Assembly: GCF_002939475.1 (NCBI RefSeq)
Contig: NZ_PKFQ01000001.1
Coordinates: forward strand, 4,213,001-4,277,000
From: Streptomyces cinnamoneus
GTDB lineage: Bacteria; Actinomycetota; Actinomycetes; Streptomycetales; Streptomycetaceae
Length of the DNA stretch: 64,000 bases
Reading direction: 5' to 3'
In this document: in pieces, positions 1 to 8,399 of the stretch
Layout of the letters: each line of letters starts with the position of its first letter
Numbering within the stretch: position 1 is the first letter of the stretch
Notes under the pieces: generated by a model
The model's database searches: none
What the model saw: only the letters and a program-made list of their open reading frames with translations
What the model was told of the DNA's origin: nothing
Program-made: the position numbers and the translations under genes

Positions 1-67
1 GCGATCAGCCAGGCGCCAGTTCTGGTGAATGACTGATCGGAATTCACTAAAAACAGTGGAGGTTGCT

Positions 68-205
68 ATGAGCACCCAGATCATCGACGTGGCGGGCGAG
101 GGTTTCGGCGAGCTTTCCCTGGCGGAGCTCCGTGAGGACCAGTCCGCGCACATGATCAGCAGCGGCTACTTCTGCACCATCACCACCGAGTGCGGCTGCC
201 GGTAA
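68..205 (+). CDS. lanA: class II lanthipeptide precursor (mersacidin-type ring)
   Basis: A 45-residue precursor starting at an ATG with GGAGG at 58-62, five bases upstream. The N-terminal part (about residues 1-30) is acidic and leader-like (GEGFGELSLAELREDQ). The C-terminus reads YFCTITTECGCR. CTITTEC matches the CTLTSEC ring of mersacidin, whose Glu is known to be needed for lipid II binding; Glu41 is the equivalent here. Cys36, Cys42 and Cys44 and Thr37, Thr39 and Thr40 can form (methyl)lanthionine rings. Unlike mersacidin the chain carries one residue (Arg45) after the last Cys, and Tyr34 precedes the first Cys. No GG or GA cleavage motif is seen; cleavage near Ser31-Gly33 is a guess. The lanM gene is 190 bp downstream. 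Confidence 0.88.
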   Translation: MSTQIIDVAGEGFGELSLAELREDQSAHMISSGYFCTITTECGCR

Positions 206-213
206 CAGCCAGG

Positions 214-230
214 AAGAGACTCGATCTCTT
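214..230 (+). promoter_or_regulatory. small hairpin after lanA stop
   Basis: AAGAGA (214-219) and TCTCTT (225-230) form a 6-bp stem with a 5-base loop, nine bases after the lanA stop. Its right arm touches the AGGAG (232-236) that precedes the tiny reading frame at 243. It could protect the lanA message 3' end or tune translation downstream; function is inferred only. Confidence 0.4.
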
Positions 231-242
231 CAGGAGCAGCTG

Positions 243-305
243 ATGTCAGCGGCTCCACCCGGAAAGCGGTCCGTGGTGCGGCACCTGGGCATGACGGACG
301 CTTGA
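243..305 (+). CDS. 20-residue open frame between lanA and lanM
   Basis: ATG at 243 preceded by AGGAG at 232-236 (6-base spacing), encoding MSAAPPGKRSVVRHLGMTDA and a TGA. It has no Cys, so it cannot form lanthionine rings. It ends just before the strong hairpin at 313-341. It could be a translated leader peptide that governs read-through into lanM, or chance. No homologue is recognised. Confidence 0.3.
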   Translation: MSAAPPGKRSVVRHLGMTDA

Positions 306-312
306 AGGTCAG

Positions 313-341
313 CGGCGGGCCGGGATCATCCCGGCCCGCCG
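313..341 (+). terminator. strong hairpin between lanA and lanM (attenuator)
   Basis: A perfect inverted repeat: 313-326 pairs with 328-341 around base 327, giving at least a 12-bp GC-rich stem with a tight loop. The only T-run after it is TTT at 346-348. Lanthipeptide operons commonly have such a partial terminator after the precursor gene so that precursor exceeds synthetase. It lies 55 bp before lanM. Confidence 0.7.
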
Positions 342-395
342 GCTGTTTCCGGGACCAGTCCTCACCGCTGAGTAGCCGACCTCGTACGGAGAAAC

Positions 396-3300
396 ATGAC
401 CGGCGACCGCAGGATCACCATCAAGAATGCCGAAAGCTCCGCCTACAGCTACGAACGGACTCTGCTGACGGGCGGCTCCCCGGCCGAGGCGACGGCGAAA
501 GTGGCGGCATGGCGTGAGTCGGCGTTCATGTCGGAGGAGCTGTTCCGGGACCGGCTCGCCCGGTCCGGCATGACCGAGGAGACCTTCGGCGCGCTGATCA
601 CCGGTGGGACGTTCACCGCCGCCCCCGAGGCCGTGGCCTGGGCCGGCGAACTCACGGCGATACTCGAGGCCGCCGGCGCGGACGCCGAGGTCCCGGACGT
701 CGAGACGTCGCTCTTCGGCTACGTCTTCCCCCGCCTTCCCTTCGGGTCGCTCATCGGCAGGTTCCTCACCCACTACGAGGCCCGCCTGGCCGAGGGGCTG
801 TCGGACGGACCCGAGGTCCTGCGCCACCTCGCCGGAAGCGTCCGCCGGCAGTTCTCCGCGGCCCTCGCCGACCGGCTCCTGCGGGTGTGCGCCCGCACCC
901 TCATCGTCGAACTCAACGGCGCGCGCGTCGACGGCAAGCTCGAAGGCGCGACCCCGGAGGAGCGCTACGAGGACTACGACCGCAGGCTCCTCGCCGACCC
1001 GGACTACCTGGAGCTCTTCTTCGCCGCGTACCCGGTGCTCGGCCGCTCGATGGTCGAGTGCGGACGGCAGTGGACCGCCTACGTCACCGAAGTGCTGCGG
1101 CGCCTCGTGGCGGACGAGGAGATCCTGCGCACCGCGGGCCTGGTGAACGGCCCCGTCGGCAGGCTCGCCGACATCGCGCTCGACCTCGGCGACGGCCACA
1201 ACCGCGGCCGCTCCGTCGCCATGCTGACCTTCGAGGACGGAGAGCGCGTCGTCTACAAGCCGCGTTCCGTCGCCGCCGAGGCCGTCTACAGCGCCCTCGC
1301 CGAGACCGTCAACGGCTACGGGCCGCGCTTCCACAACATGAACATGAAGGTCGTCGAGCGGGACGACTACGGCTGGTGCGAGTTCATCGCCCACGAACCC
1401 TGCTCCTCGCCCGAGGAGATCAAGGCGTTCTACTGGCGGATCGGCGGCACGCTGGCGAACCTGCTCCACCTGGGCGCGATCGACTTCCACATGGAGAACA
1501 TCATCGCGGCCGGCGCCTACCCGGTGCCCATCGACCTGGAGACGATCTTCCAGCACCCGCCGTTCGACGGCGAGGCCGTCACCGCCCACCAGCAGGCGAT
1601 GCGCCGGCTGTTCCAGGGCGTCCTGGCGACCGGCATCCTGCCCGCCCGCGTCTTCGGCGACCGCCGGGTCGGGGGAGTGGACCTCAGCGCGATCAACGGC
1701 GGAGCGTCGACCGAGACGTCCAAGGCCGTCCCGACGATCGTCGACGCCTACCAGGACACGATGCGCATCGAAGCGCGGACCGCCGAAATGGGCCAGGCCA
1801 AGAACCGGCCCTACGCGGACGGCGTCGAGGTGCGGCCGGAAGACCACATGGACGAGGTCATCGCCGGCTTCAGCGAGACGTACGAGATCATCGAGAAGAA
1901 CGCCCCCGTGTTCGCCGCGATGCTCAACGCGTCCGCGGACGTCGAGATCCGCCACCTCGCCCGCCAGACGCGCCGGTACGGCCTTTTCCTCACCGAGAGC
2001 TTCCACCCCCGCTACCTGCGGAACGCCCTGGACCGTGAGCAGCTGCTGGACAAGCTCTGGGCCACGGTCGAGACCCGCCCGGACCTCGCACCGCTCGTCG
2101 AGAGCGAGAAGCGCCAGCTCATCAACGGCGACATCCCGTGCTTCCGCACCCAGCCGGGCGCGACCGGCATCCACGCGCCCGGTTACGACGCCGTGGACGA
2201 CTTCTTCGCCGCGCCCAGCCTCGTCGAGATGCGGGAGAAGCTCGCCGGGTTCTCCCCGGAGCACCGCCGGGCCCAGGAGCAGATCGTCCGCGAGACCATG
2301 AGCACCCTGCTCACGAACGGGGGCCGCGAGCGTCACCGGCCCGTCCCCGGCTCCGGACGGTACGACCCGGCCGCCGCCGCGGCCCTCGCCAGGCAACTCG
2401 CCTCCAAGCTGGCCGACCAGGCCATCCTCGGAGCCGACGACTGCAGCTGGCTGGGGGTGAGCGTCGACGGCGGGCAGGAGGACGCCCTCACGTACCGTCC
2501 CGTCGGCACCGCCCTGTACGACGGCCTCGCCGGCCTCGCCGTGATGTACGCCCACGCCGGGGCGCTGTTCGGGGACGAGCGCTTCGCCGACCTCGCCCGC
2601 CGCAGCACCGTGCCCGTCCTCGATCACCTCAGGGACGCCAGGGAGAACGGCCTGGCCGACACGACGGGGGCCTTCAGCGGCATCGCCGGGCTCCTGTACG
2701 CCCTGGACCAGATGGCGGCCGTCACCGGGGACTCCCGCTACGCGGACCACATCGAGCAGGCCCTTCCCCTGCTGCTGCGGGTGGCCCAGGAGGAGACGTC
2801 CCCCGACGTCATCGGCGGACTGGCGGGCGGCGCGATCGTCGCGATGAACCTGCACCGGCAGTACGGCAGCCCGCAGCTCCGCGAGATCGCCGCGCTGTGC
2901 GCCCGGCGTCTTCAGGAGACGAGCATCGACGTGGAGGGTGCCGCGGGCTGGAAGCCGGCGCCGAACTCCCCTCCGCTGGGCGGCTTCTCGCACGGCTCGG
3001 CCGGCATCGGCTGGGTCCTGTTCGAGCTCGCCTCCTTCCTCGGCGACGGCGAGCTGCGCGAACTCGGCCGGCGGGCCGTGGACTTCGACCGCCGGCTGTT
3101 CGTCCCCGGCGAGGGCCGCTGGCGGGACCTGCGGCTGGAGCAGGGAGCCATCTCCCGGGCCCCGGAGCCGGCCGGCTGGTGGTGCAACGGCGGCGCCGGA
3201 ATCGGCCTGTCCCGCCTGCTGATCGCCCGGGTCGACGACGACCCGGAGCTGCTGACCGAAGCGGAGGCCGCCCTGTCGGCCGTGTACGACGGCGGCTTCG

Positions 3301-3602
3301 GCCAGAACCACAGCCTCTGCCACGGCGACTTCGGCAACCTCGCGCTGCTGACGCTCGCGGCCGAGACGCTGCCGGACGCCGGGCGAGCCGCTCACTGGGC
3401 CGGGGCGCGCGACCGCTTCGCCCACGGGGTCATCAGCCAGATCCAGTCCTCGGGAGCCATCTCCGGCATCCCGGCGGGCAGGATCGACGTACCGGGCATG
3501 ATGATCGGCACCGCCGGCATCTGCCTCGGCCTGATGCGGCTGGCGGAGCCCGGCCGGGTCCCGGACGTCCTCAGCCTGCAGGCACGGGCCACGGCCTCGT
3601 GA
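396..3602 (+). CDS. lanM: class II lanthipeptide synthetase LanM
   Basis: Bifunctional enzyme of 1068 residues, typical LanM length, that dehydrates Ser/Thr of the precursor by phosphorylation and elimination and then cyclises with Cys. The N-terminal dehydratase part shows LGDGHNRGRS (Asp266, His268), VVYKPR (Lys288) and DFHMEN...PIDLET (Asp363, His365, Asn368, Asp380, Glu382), the kinase-like active-site motifs. The C-terminal LanC-like cyclase has HGSAGIGW, GWWCNGG (Cys930) and LCHGDFG (Cys975, His976), the three zinc ligands. Everything needed for activity appears intact. The ATG at 396 follows GGAGA at 389-393. It ends 10 bp before cysC, so the two are probably cotranscribed. Confidence 0.96.
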   Translation: MTGDRRITIKNAESSAYSYERTLLTGGSPAEATAKVAAWRESAFMSEELFRDRLARSGMTEETFGALITGGTFTAAPEAVAWAGELTAILEAAGADAEVPDVETSLFGYVFPRLPFGSLIGRFLTHYEARLAEGLSDGPEVLRHLAGSVRRQFSAALADRLLRVCARTLIVELNGARVDGKLEGATPEERYEDYDRRLLADPDYLELFFAAYPVLGRSMVECGRQWTAYVTEVLRRLVADEEILRTAGLVNGPVGRLADIALDLGDGHNRGRSVAMLTFEDGERVVYKPRSVAAEAVYSALAETVNGYGPRFHNMNMKVVERDDYGWCEFIAHEPCSSPEEIKAFYWRIGGTLANLLHLGAIDFHMENIIAAGAYPVPIDLETIFQHPPFDGEAVTAHQQAMRRLFQGVLATGILPARVFGDRRVGGVDLSAINGGASTETSKAVPTIVDAYQDTMRIEARTAEMGQAKNRPYADGVEVRPEDHMDEVIAGFSETYEIIEKNAPVFAAMLNASADVEIRHLARQTRRYGLFLTESFHPRYLRNALDREQLLDKLWATVETRPDLAPLVESEKRQLINGDIPCFRTQPGATGIHAPGYDAVDDFFAAPSLVEMREKLAGFSPEHRRAQEQIVRETMSTLLTNGGRERHRPVPGSGRYDPAAAAALARQLASKLADQAILGADDCSWLGVSVDGGQEDALTYRPVGTALYDGLAGLAVMYAHAGALFGDERFADLARRSTVPVLDHLRDARENGLADTTGAFSGIAGLLYALDQMAAVTGDSRYADHIEQALPLLLRVAQEETSPDVIGGLAGGAIVAMNLHRQYGSPQLREIAALCARRLQETSIDVEGAAGWKPAPNSPPLGGFSHGSAGIGWVLFELASFLGDGELRELGRRAVDFDRRLFVPGEGRWRDLRLEQGAISRAPEPAGWWCNGGAGIGLSRLLIARVDDDPELLTEAEAALSAVYDGGFGQNHSLCHGDFGNLALLTLAAETLPDAGRAAHWAGARDRFAHGVISQIQSSGAISGIPAGRIDVPGMMIGTAGICLGLMRLAEPGRVPDVLSLQARATAS

Positions 3603-3612
3603 CGGACCTCCG

Positions 3613-4158
3613 ATGAGCGGGACCACACCGGGCGCCACGGTCTGGCTGACCGGCCTGCCGAGTGCGGGGAAGACGACGATCGCGCGTGCGTTGGCGGGGC
3701 GGTTGCGTGGTGTGGGTGGGCGGGTGGAGGTGCTGGACGGGGACGAGGTCCGTGAGTTCCTCTCCGCGGGTCTGGGTTTCTCGCGTGAGGACCGGTTCGT
3801 GAACGTGGAGCGGATCGGTTTTGTGGCGCAGTTGTTGGCCTCGCATGGGGTGCTGGTGCTGGTTCCGGTGATCGCGCCGTATGCGGATGCGCGGGAGGCG
3901 GTGCGTGAGCGTCACCGGGTGCGGGGCACCGGGTTCGTGGAGGTGCATGTGGCGACGCCGGTGGAGGTGTGCGCGGTGCGGGATGTGAAGGGCTTGTACG
4001 CGCGGCAGGCGGCGGGGCGGTTGTCGGGTCTGACGGGGGTGGACGATCCGTATGAGGTGCCGGTGGCCCCGGACCTGCGGATCGCCGCCCATGAGCAGAG
4101 CGTGGCGGAGTCGGCGGAGGCGGTCCATGACCTGCTGAGAGGGAGGGGGCTGGTGTGA
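3613..4158 (+). CDS. cysC: adenylylsulfate (APS) kinase
   Basis: 181 residues. Phosphorylates adenosine 5'-phosphosulfate at the 3' position to make PAPS, the donor for sulfotransferases. Walker A GLPSAGKTT lies near residues 14-22, followed by LDGDEVREF and LVPVIAPYAD; DVKGLYARQAAG and GVDDPYE near the C-terminus are typical. The usual SREDRDxN stretch reads SREDRFVN, with Asn kept. No convincing ribosome site precedes the ATG, so coupling to lanM is likely. The stop overlaps the cysD start (GTGA). Its use of TTG, GGT, CGT and GTT codons is unlike lanM upstream. Confidence 0.93.
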   Translation: MSGTTPGATVWLTGLPSAGKTTIARALAGRLRGVGGRVEVLDGDEVREFLSAGLGFSREDRFVNVERIGFVAQLLASHGVLVLVPVIAPYADAREAVRERHRVRGTGFVEVHVATPVEVCAVRDVKGLYARQAAGRLSGLTGVDDPYEVPVAPDLRIAAHEQSVAESAEAVHDLLRGRGLV

Positions 4159-5069
4159 GCGCTGTCAGCAGCCCTTACGTGTTGTCGCATGTGGATGTGC
4201 TGGAGTCGGAGGCGGTGCATGTCTTCCGGGAGGTGGCGGGTGAGTTCGAGCGGCCGGTGATGTTGTTTTCCGGTGGTAAGGACTCGATCGTCATGCTGCA
4301 TCTGGCGTTGAAGGCGTTCGCGCCGGCGGCGGTGCCGTTCGCGTTGTTGCACGTGGATACCGGGCACAACTTTCCCGAGGTCCTGGCGTATCGGGACCGG
4401 GTGGTGGCCGAGCACGGGTTGCGGCTGCATGTGGCGTCGGTGCAGGAGTTCATCGATGACGGCCGGTTGCGTGAGCGGGGGGACGGTACGCGTAATCCGT
4501 TGCAGACGGTGCCGTTGCTGGAGGCGATCGGGCGGCATCGTTTCGATGGGGTCTTCGGTGGCGGGCGGCGGGAAGAGGAGAAGGCGCGGGCGAAGGAGCG
4601 GGTGTTCTCGCTGCGGGACGAGTTCGGTGGCTGGGATCCGCGGCGGCAGCGTCCGGAGCTGTGGCAGCTCTACAACGGCCGGCACGCGCCGGGGGAGCAT
4701 GTGCGGGTGTTTCCGTTGTCGAACTTCACCGAGCTGGATGTGTGGCAGTACATCGCCCGGGAGAAGATCGAGTTGCCGTCGATCTACTTCGCGCATGAGC
4801 GTGAGGTGTTCGCGCGGGAGGGGATGTGGCTGGCGCCGGGCGGGTGGGGTGGTCCGCGCGAGGGTGAGCGGGTGGAGCGGCGGCTGGTGCGGTATCGCAC
4901 GGTCGGTGACATGTCCTGCACCGGGGCGGTGGATTCCGACGCGGTCACGATCGAGGCGGTGATCGCTGAGATCACGGCGTCCCGGCTGACCGAGCGGGGT
5001 GCCACCCGGGCCGACGACAAGCTGTCGGAGGCCGCGATGGAGGACCGCAAGCGCGAGGGGTATTTCTGA
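4155..5069 (+). CDS. cysD: sulfate adenylyltransferase subunit 2
   Basis: 304 residues, PAPS-reductase-like fold; the catalytic half of ATP sulfurylase, which makes APS from ATP and sulfate together with CysN. The PP-loop SGGKDS is at residues 39-44; HVDTGHNFPE, FGGGRREEEKARAKER and the C-terminal DDKLSEAAMEDRKREGYF are family hallmarks. It starts with GTG, sharing GTGA with the cysC stop, and ends 2 bp before cysN. Strongly G-rich coding strand, like cysC. Confidence 0.95.
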   Translation: MSAVSSPYVLSHVDVLESEAVHVFREVAGEFERPVMLFSGGKDSIVMLHLALKAFAPAAVPFALLHVDTGHNFPEVLAYRDRVVAEHGLRLHVASVQEFIDDGRLRERGDGTRNPLQTVPLLEAIGRHRFDGVFGGGRREEEKARAKERVFSLRDEFGGWDPRRQRPELWQLYNGRHAPGEHVRVFPLSNFTELDVWQYIAREKIELPSIYFAHEREVFAREGMWLAPGGWGGPREGERVERRLVRYRTVGDMSCTGAVDSDAVTIEAVIAEITASRLTERGATRADDKLSEAAMEDRKREGYF

Positions 5070-5071
5070 TC

Positions 5072-6394
5072 ATGACCACCACCGACATGGTGGGCCTGGC
5101 GGCTGCTTCGCTGCTGCGGTTCGCCACCTCCGGCTCCGTCGACGACGTCAAGTCCACCCTGGTGGGCCGGCCGTTGCATGACTCGAACTCGGTGCTGGCC
5201 GACCAGCTTGACGCCGTCGAACTCGCCTCGCGCCACCGCGGCTCGGCCGCACCTGATCTGGCGTTGCTGACGGACGGGCTGCGGGCGGAGCGTGAGCAGG
5301 GCATCACCATCGACGTCGCCCACCGCTACTTCGCCACCCCGCGGCGGCGTTTCATCCTGGCCGACACGCCCGGGCATGTGCAGTACACGCGCAACATGGT
5401 CACCGGCGCCTCCACCGCAGGGCTTGCCGTGGTCCTGGTCGACGCCCGCAACGGGGTGGTCGAGCAGACCCGCCGTCACGCGGCTGTCGCGGCTTTGCTG
5501 CGGGTTCCCCATGTGGTGCTGGCCGTGAACAAGATGGATCTGGTCGGTTACGCCGAGTCCGTCTTCGCCGCGATCGCGGGGGAGTTCACCGCCTACGCGA
5601 GCCGGCTGGGTATCGGGGAGGTCACCGCCATCCCGGTCTCCGCGCTCGCGGGGGACAACGTGGTGGTCCCCTCCGCGCACATGGACTGGTACGGCGGGCC
5701 CACCGTGCTCGAACACCTGGAGAGCGTGCCCGTCGGCACCGACCCCACCACCAGCGCGGCCCGTTTTCCCGTCCAGTACGTCATCCGCCCTCAAACCCCC
5801 GGGCACCGCGACTACCGCGGCTACGCCGGCCAGATCGCCTGCGGCGTCTTCCGCGTCGGCGACCGGGTCGCTGTCCTGCCCAGCGGCCGTACCAGCACCA
5901 TCACCGCCATCGACGCCCTGGGCACCAGCGTCGATCTGGCCTGGGCGCCCCAGTCTGTGACCCTACGGCTCGCCGACGACCTCGACATCTCCCGCGGCGA
6001 CCTCATCACCCCCACCACCAGCGCACCCCCCACCACCCGCGATATCGAGGCCACCGTCTGCCACCTCGCCGACCGCCCCCTGCGCACCGGTGATCGTGTC
6101 CTGCTCAAACACACCACCCGCACCGTCAAAGCGATCGTGAAGGACCTCCCCTCACGCCTGAGCCTTGACGACCTCACCCACACCCCCCACCCCACCCACC
6201 TCACGGCCAACGACATCGGCCGCATCACCCTCCGCACCTCCGAACCCCTCGCCCTCGACCCCTACACCAACTCCCGCCACACCGGCTCCTTCCTCCTCAT
6301 CGACCCCACCGACGGCACCACACTGACAGCGGGCATGGCGGGGGTGGCCTTCACGGGACGGGGCACGGATCCCGTACCGGGCGACGTGCAATGA
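5072..6394 (+). CDS. cysN: sulfate adenylyltransferase subunit 1 (GTPase) with altered P-loop
   Basis: 440 residues, EF-Tu-like GTPase that drives APS synthesis by CysD. DTPGHVQYTRNMVTGAS (G3), NKMDLV (G4) and the beta-barrel domains with SVTLRLADDLDISRGD and NDIGRITLRT are present. The P-loop reads GSVDDVKST: Val26 replaces the near-invariant Gly of GKST (GTC where GGC is expected). The following GRPLHDSNS also departs from the GRLLHDSKS I recall from other Streptomyces. The Gly normally contacts phosphate, so nucleotide binding may be weakened or lost. Either the subunit is decaying, or ATP sulfurylase here works differently, or another CysN serves. The stop overlaps ssuA (ATGA). Confidence 0.93.
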   Translation: MTTTDMVGLAAASLLRFATSGSVDDVKSTLVGRPLHDSNSVLADQLDAVELASRHRGSAAPDLALLTDGLRAEREQGITIDVAHRYFATPRRRFILADTPGHVQYTRNMVTGASTAGLAVVLVDARNGVVEQTRRHAAVAALLRVPHVVLAVNKMDLVGYAESVFAAIAGEFTAYASRLGIGEVTAIPVSALAGDNVVVPSAHMDWYGGPTVLEHLESVPVGTDPTTSAARFPVQYVIRPQTPGHRDYRGYAGQIACGVFRVGDRVAVLPSGRTSTITAIDALGTSVDLAWAPQSVTLRLADDLDISRGDLITPTTSAPPTTRDIEATVCHLADRPLRTGDRVLLKHTTRTVKAIVKDLPSRLSLDDLTHTPHPTHLTANDIGRITLRTSEPLALDPYTNSRHTGSFLLIDPTDGTTLTAGMAGVAFTGRGTDPVPGDVQ

Positions 6395-7488
6395 GGCCAC
6401 TGCCGAGCGTGCGCCGGGCGCTCGCGGCCGTGGCCGTCGCCGTGCTGGCCCTGACGCTGGGCGGCTGCGGTTACGGATCACAGAGGGACGAACGCTCCCA
6501 GGTCGCACCGAAGGGCGAGCGCCTGTCGGCCGGCACCGTGCGCATCGGCTACTTCCCCACCCTCACCCACGCCACGCCGCTCGTCGGCTTGCGGGAGGGC
6601 ATCCTTCAGAAGGAACTCGGCGGTACGAGGCTGAAGGCCGTCGGGTTCAACGCCGGACCCAGCGCCGTCGAGGCGCTCAACGCCGGGTCGGTGGACATCA
6701 GTTGGATCGGCCCGTCACCCGCCGTCAACGGCTACCAGAGGGCCCACGGCGAGAACCTCCGCATCATCAGCGGCGCGGCGTCCGGTGGGGTGAAGTTCGT
6801 CGTCGACCCGAAGAAGATCACCTCGCCCGAGGACGTCAGGGGCAAGCGGATCGCCACGCCGCAGAAGGGCAACACCCAGGACGTGGCCCTGCTCCACTGG
6901 ATCACCGGTAGGGGCTGGGCGGTCGACCCCCGCACCGGCAAGGGCGACGTGTCCGTCGTGCGGACGGACGCCAAGGCCGTACCGGGCGCCTTCGCGTCCG
7001 GCTCCGTCGACGGTGCCTGGGTGCCCGAGCCGACGGCCTCCCGCCTGGTGGCCGCGGGCGGCAAGGTGCTGCTGGACGAGTCGGGGCTGTGGCCGGACGG
7101 AAAGTTCGTGACCGCCAACGTGGTGGTCTCGCGGAAGTTCCTGGACAGGCATCCCGACGTGGTGGAGGCGGTGCTCCGGGGCTCGGTGCGCACCAACGCC
7201 TGGATCGCCGCCCACCCCGACCGGTCCAAGGTCGCAGCCAACGCCGCCCTGAAGGACCTGTCCGGCTCCGCCCTGCCGGCCGACGTCCTCGACCCGGCCT
7301 GGCAGTCGGTCCGCACGACCGACGACCCGCTGGCCGCGACCCTGAGCGCCCAGGCGGAGCACGCCGTCGCGGCGGGCCTGCTGAAGAAGCCGGACCTCAC
7401 CGGCATCTACGACCTCACCCTGCTCGGCAAGGTGCTGCGGTCCGAGGGCAAGCCGCCGGTCGACGCGGGAGGGCCCGGGTCCCGGTAG
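6391..7488 (+). CDS. ssuA: aliphatic sulfonate/sulfur-source ABC transporter substrate-binding lipoprotein
   Basis: 365 residues, SsuA/NrtA/TauA-type periplasmic-binding-like protein, here a lipoprotein: basic start, hydrophobic stretch and lipobox LGGC around residue 26. VRIGYFPTLTHATPLVGL and DISWIGPSPAVNG are typical of the SsuA family fold. It delivers substrate to SsuB/SsuC. Overlaps cysN by ATGA. The substrate is not proven; sulfonate, sulfate ester or sulfate are all possible given the cys neighbours. Confidence 0.87.
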   Translation: MRPLPSVRRALAAVAVAVLALTLGGCGYGSQRDERSQVAPKGERLSAGTVRIGYFPTLTHATPLVGLREGILQKELGGTRLKAVGFNAGPSAVEALNAGSVDISWIGPSPAVNGYQRAHGENLRIISGAASGGVKFVVDPKKITSPEDVRGKRIATPQKGNTQDVALLHWITGRGWAVDPRTGKGDVSVVRTDAKAVPGAFASGSVDGAWVPEPTASRLVAAGGKVLLDESGLWPDGKFVTANVVVSRKFLDRHPDVVEAVLRGSVRTNAWIAAHPDRSKVAANAALKDLSGSALPADVLDPAWQSVRTTDDPLAATLSAQAEHAVAAGLLKKPDLTGIYDLTLLGKVLRSEGKPPVDAGGPGSR

Positions 7489-7535
7489 GGCGCGGCTCTC
7501 CTCCGCCGGCCCGTGAACCAAGAGAGGTGATCCGG

Positions 7536-8399
7536 ATGACCCTGGCGACGTCCAGACACACGACGAGGCACGCGACGAAGCACGCGGCGAAGCGCTCCGA
7601 ACGGGACGAAGCGGGTACCGGCACGGGCACCGGTGAGGGTGCCGCCGGCGTCGTACCGGCGGTCCGGATCGACCGGGTGCACAAGGGCTTCGGCCGTTCC
7701 GGCGGGGGACGGCCGGTGCTGGAGGACATCTCCCTCGACGTGCGACCGGGGGAATTCGTCTGCATCCTGGGCGCCTCCGGCTGCGGCAAGTCGACCCTGC
7801 TCAACCTGGTCGCCGGGCTCGACCGGCCCACCTCCGGCACCATCGACGTCCCCGGCGGCCGTCCCGCCCTGATGTTCCAGGAACACGCCCTCTTCCCCTG
7901 GCTGACCGCCGGCCGCAACATCGAACTCGCCCTGCGGCTGCGCGGCGTCCCCCGCACCGAACGCCGCACCGAGGCCGAGAGGTTGCTGGACCTGGTCCGT
8001 CTCGGCGGCTCCCACGGCAAACGCGTCCACGAGCTCTCCGGCGGCATGCGCCAGCGCGTCGCCCTCGCCCGCGCCCTCGCCCAGGACAGCCGCGTGCTGC
8101 TCATGGACGAACCCTTCGCCGCCCTCGACGCCATCACCCGCGACGTCCTCCACCACGAGCTCACCCGCGTCTGGTCCCAGACCCGGCTGTCCGTCCTGTT
8201 CGTCACCCACAACGTCCGCGAAGCCGTCCGCCTGGGCCAGCGCGTCGTCCTCCTCTCCTCCCGCCCCGGCAAGATCGTGCGCGAATGGACCGTCGACATC
8301 CCCCAGCCGCGCCGCATCGAAGACACCACTGTCGCCGACCTGTCGATCGAGATCACCGAAGAACTGCGCAAGGAGATCCGCCGCCATGGCCAGCACTGA
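7536..8399 (+). CDS. ssuB: ABC transporter ATPase, sulfonate/nitrate type
   Basis: 287 residues from ATG 7536, chosen because AGAGGTGA (7523-7530) precedes it. Residues 1-45 are a His/Lys/Gly/Thr-rich tail without clear function. The ATPase core has Walker A GASGCGKST, signature LSGGMRQR and Walker B VLLMDEPFAALD, with the switch His in FVTHNV. Lies 47 bp after ssuA and overlaps ssuC by 14 bp, so the three form one importer. Confidence 0.9.
   Translation: MTLATSRHTTRHATKHAAKRSERDEAGTGTGTGEGAAGVVPAVRIDRVHKGFGRSGGGRPVLEDISLDVRPGEFVCILGASGCGKSTLLNLVAGLDRPTSGTIDVPGGRPALMFQEHALFPWLTAGRNIELALRLRGVPRTERRTEAERLLDLVRLGGSHGKRVHELSGGMRQRVALARALAQDSRVLLMDEPFAALDAITRDVLHHELTRVWSQTRLSVLFVTHNVREAVRLGQRVVLLSSRPGKIVREWTVDIPQPRRIEDTTVADLSIEITEELRKEIRRHGQH

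Noticed and set aside
243..305. Second lanthipeptide precursor of a two-component system
   Set aside because: No Cys in the 20 residues, so no lanthionine could form; listed only as a small open frame.
309..3638. A 1109-codon open frame antisense to lanM
   Set aside because: GC-rich antisense shadow: Arg/Gly/Ala/Val composition, no domain, lanM on the other strand has full motifs.
7089..7535. N-terminal extension of the SsuB frame overlapping ssuA
   Set aside because: Out-of-frame shadow of ssuA; the ribosome site before 7536 fixes the start.
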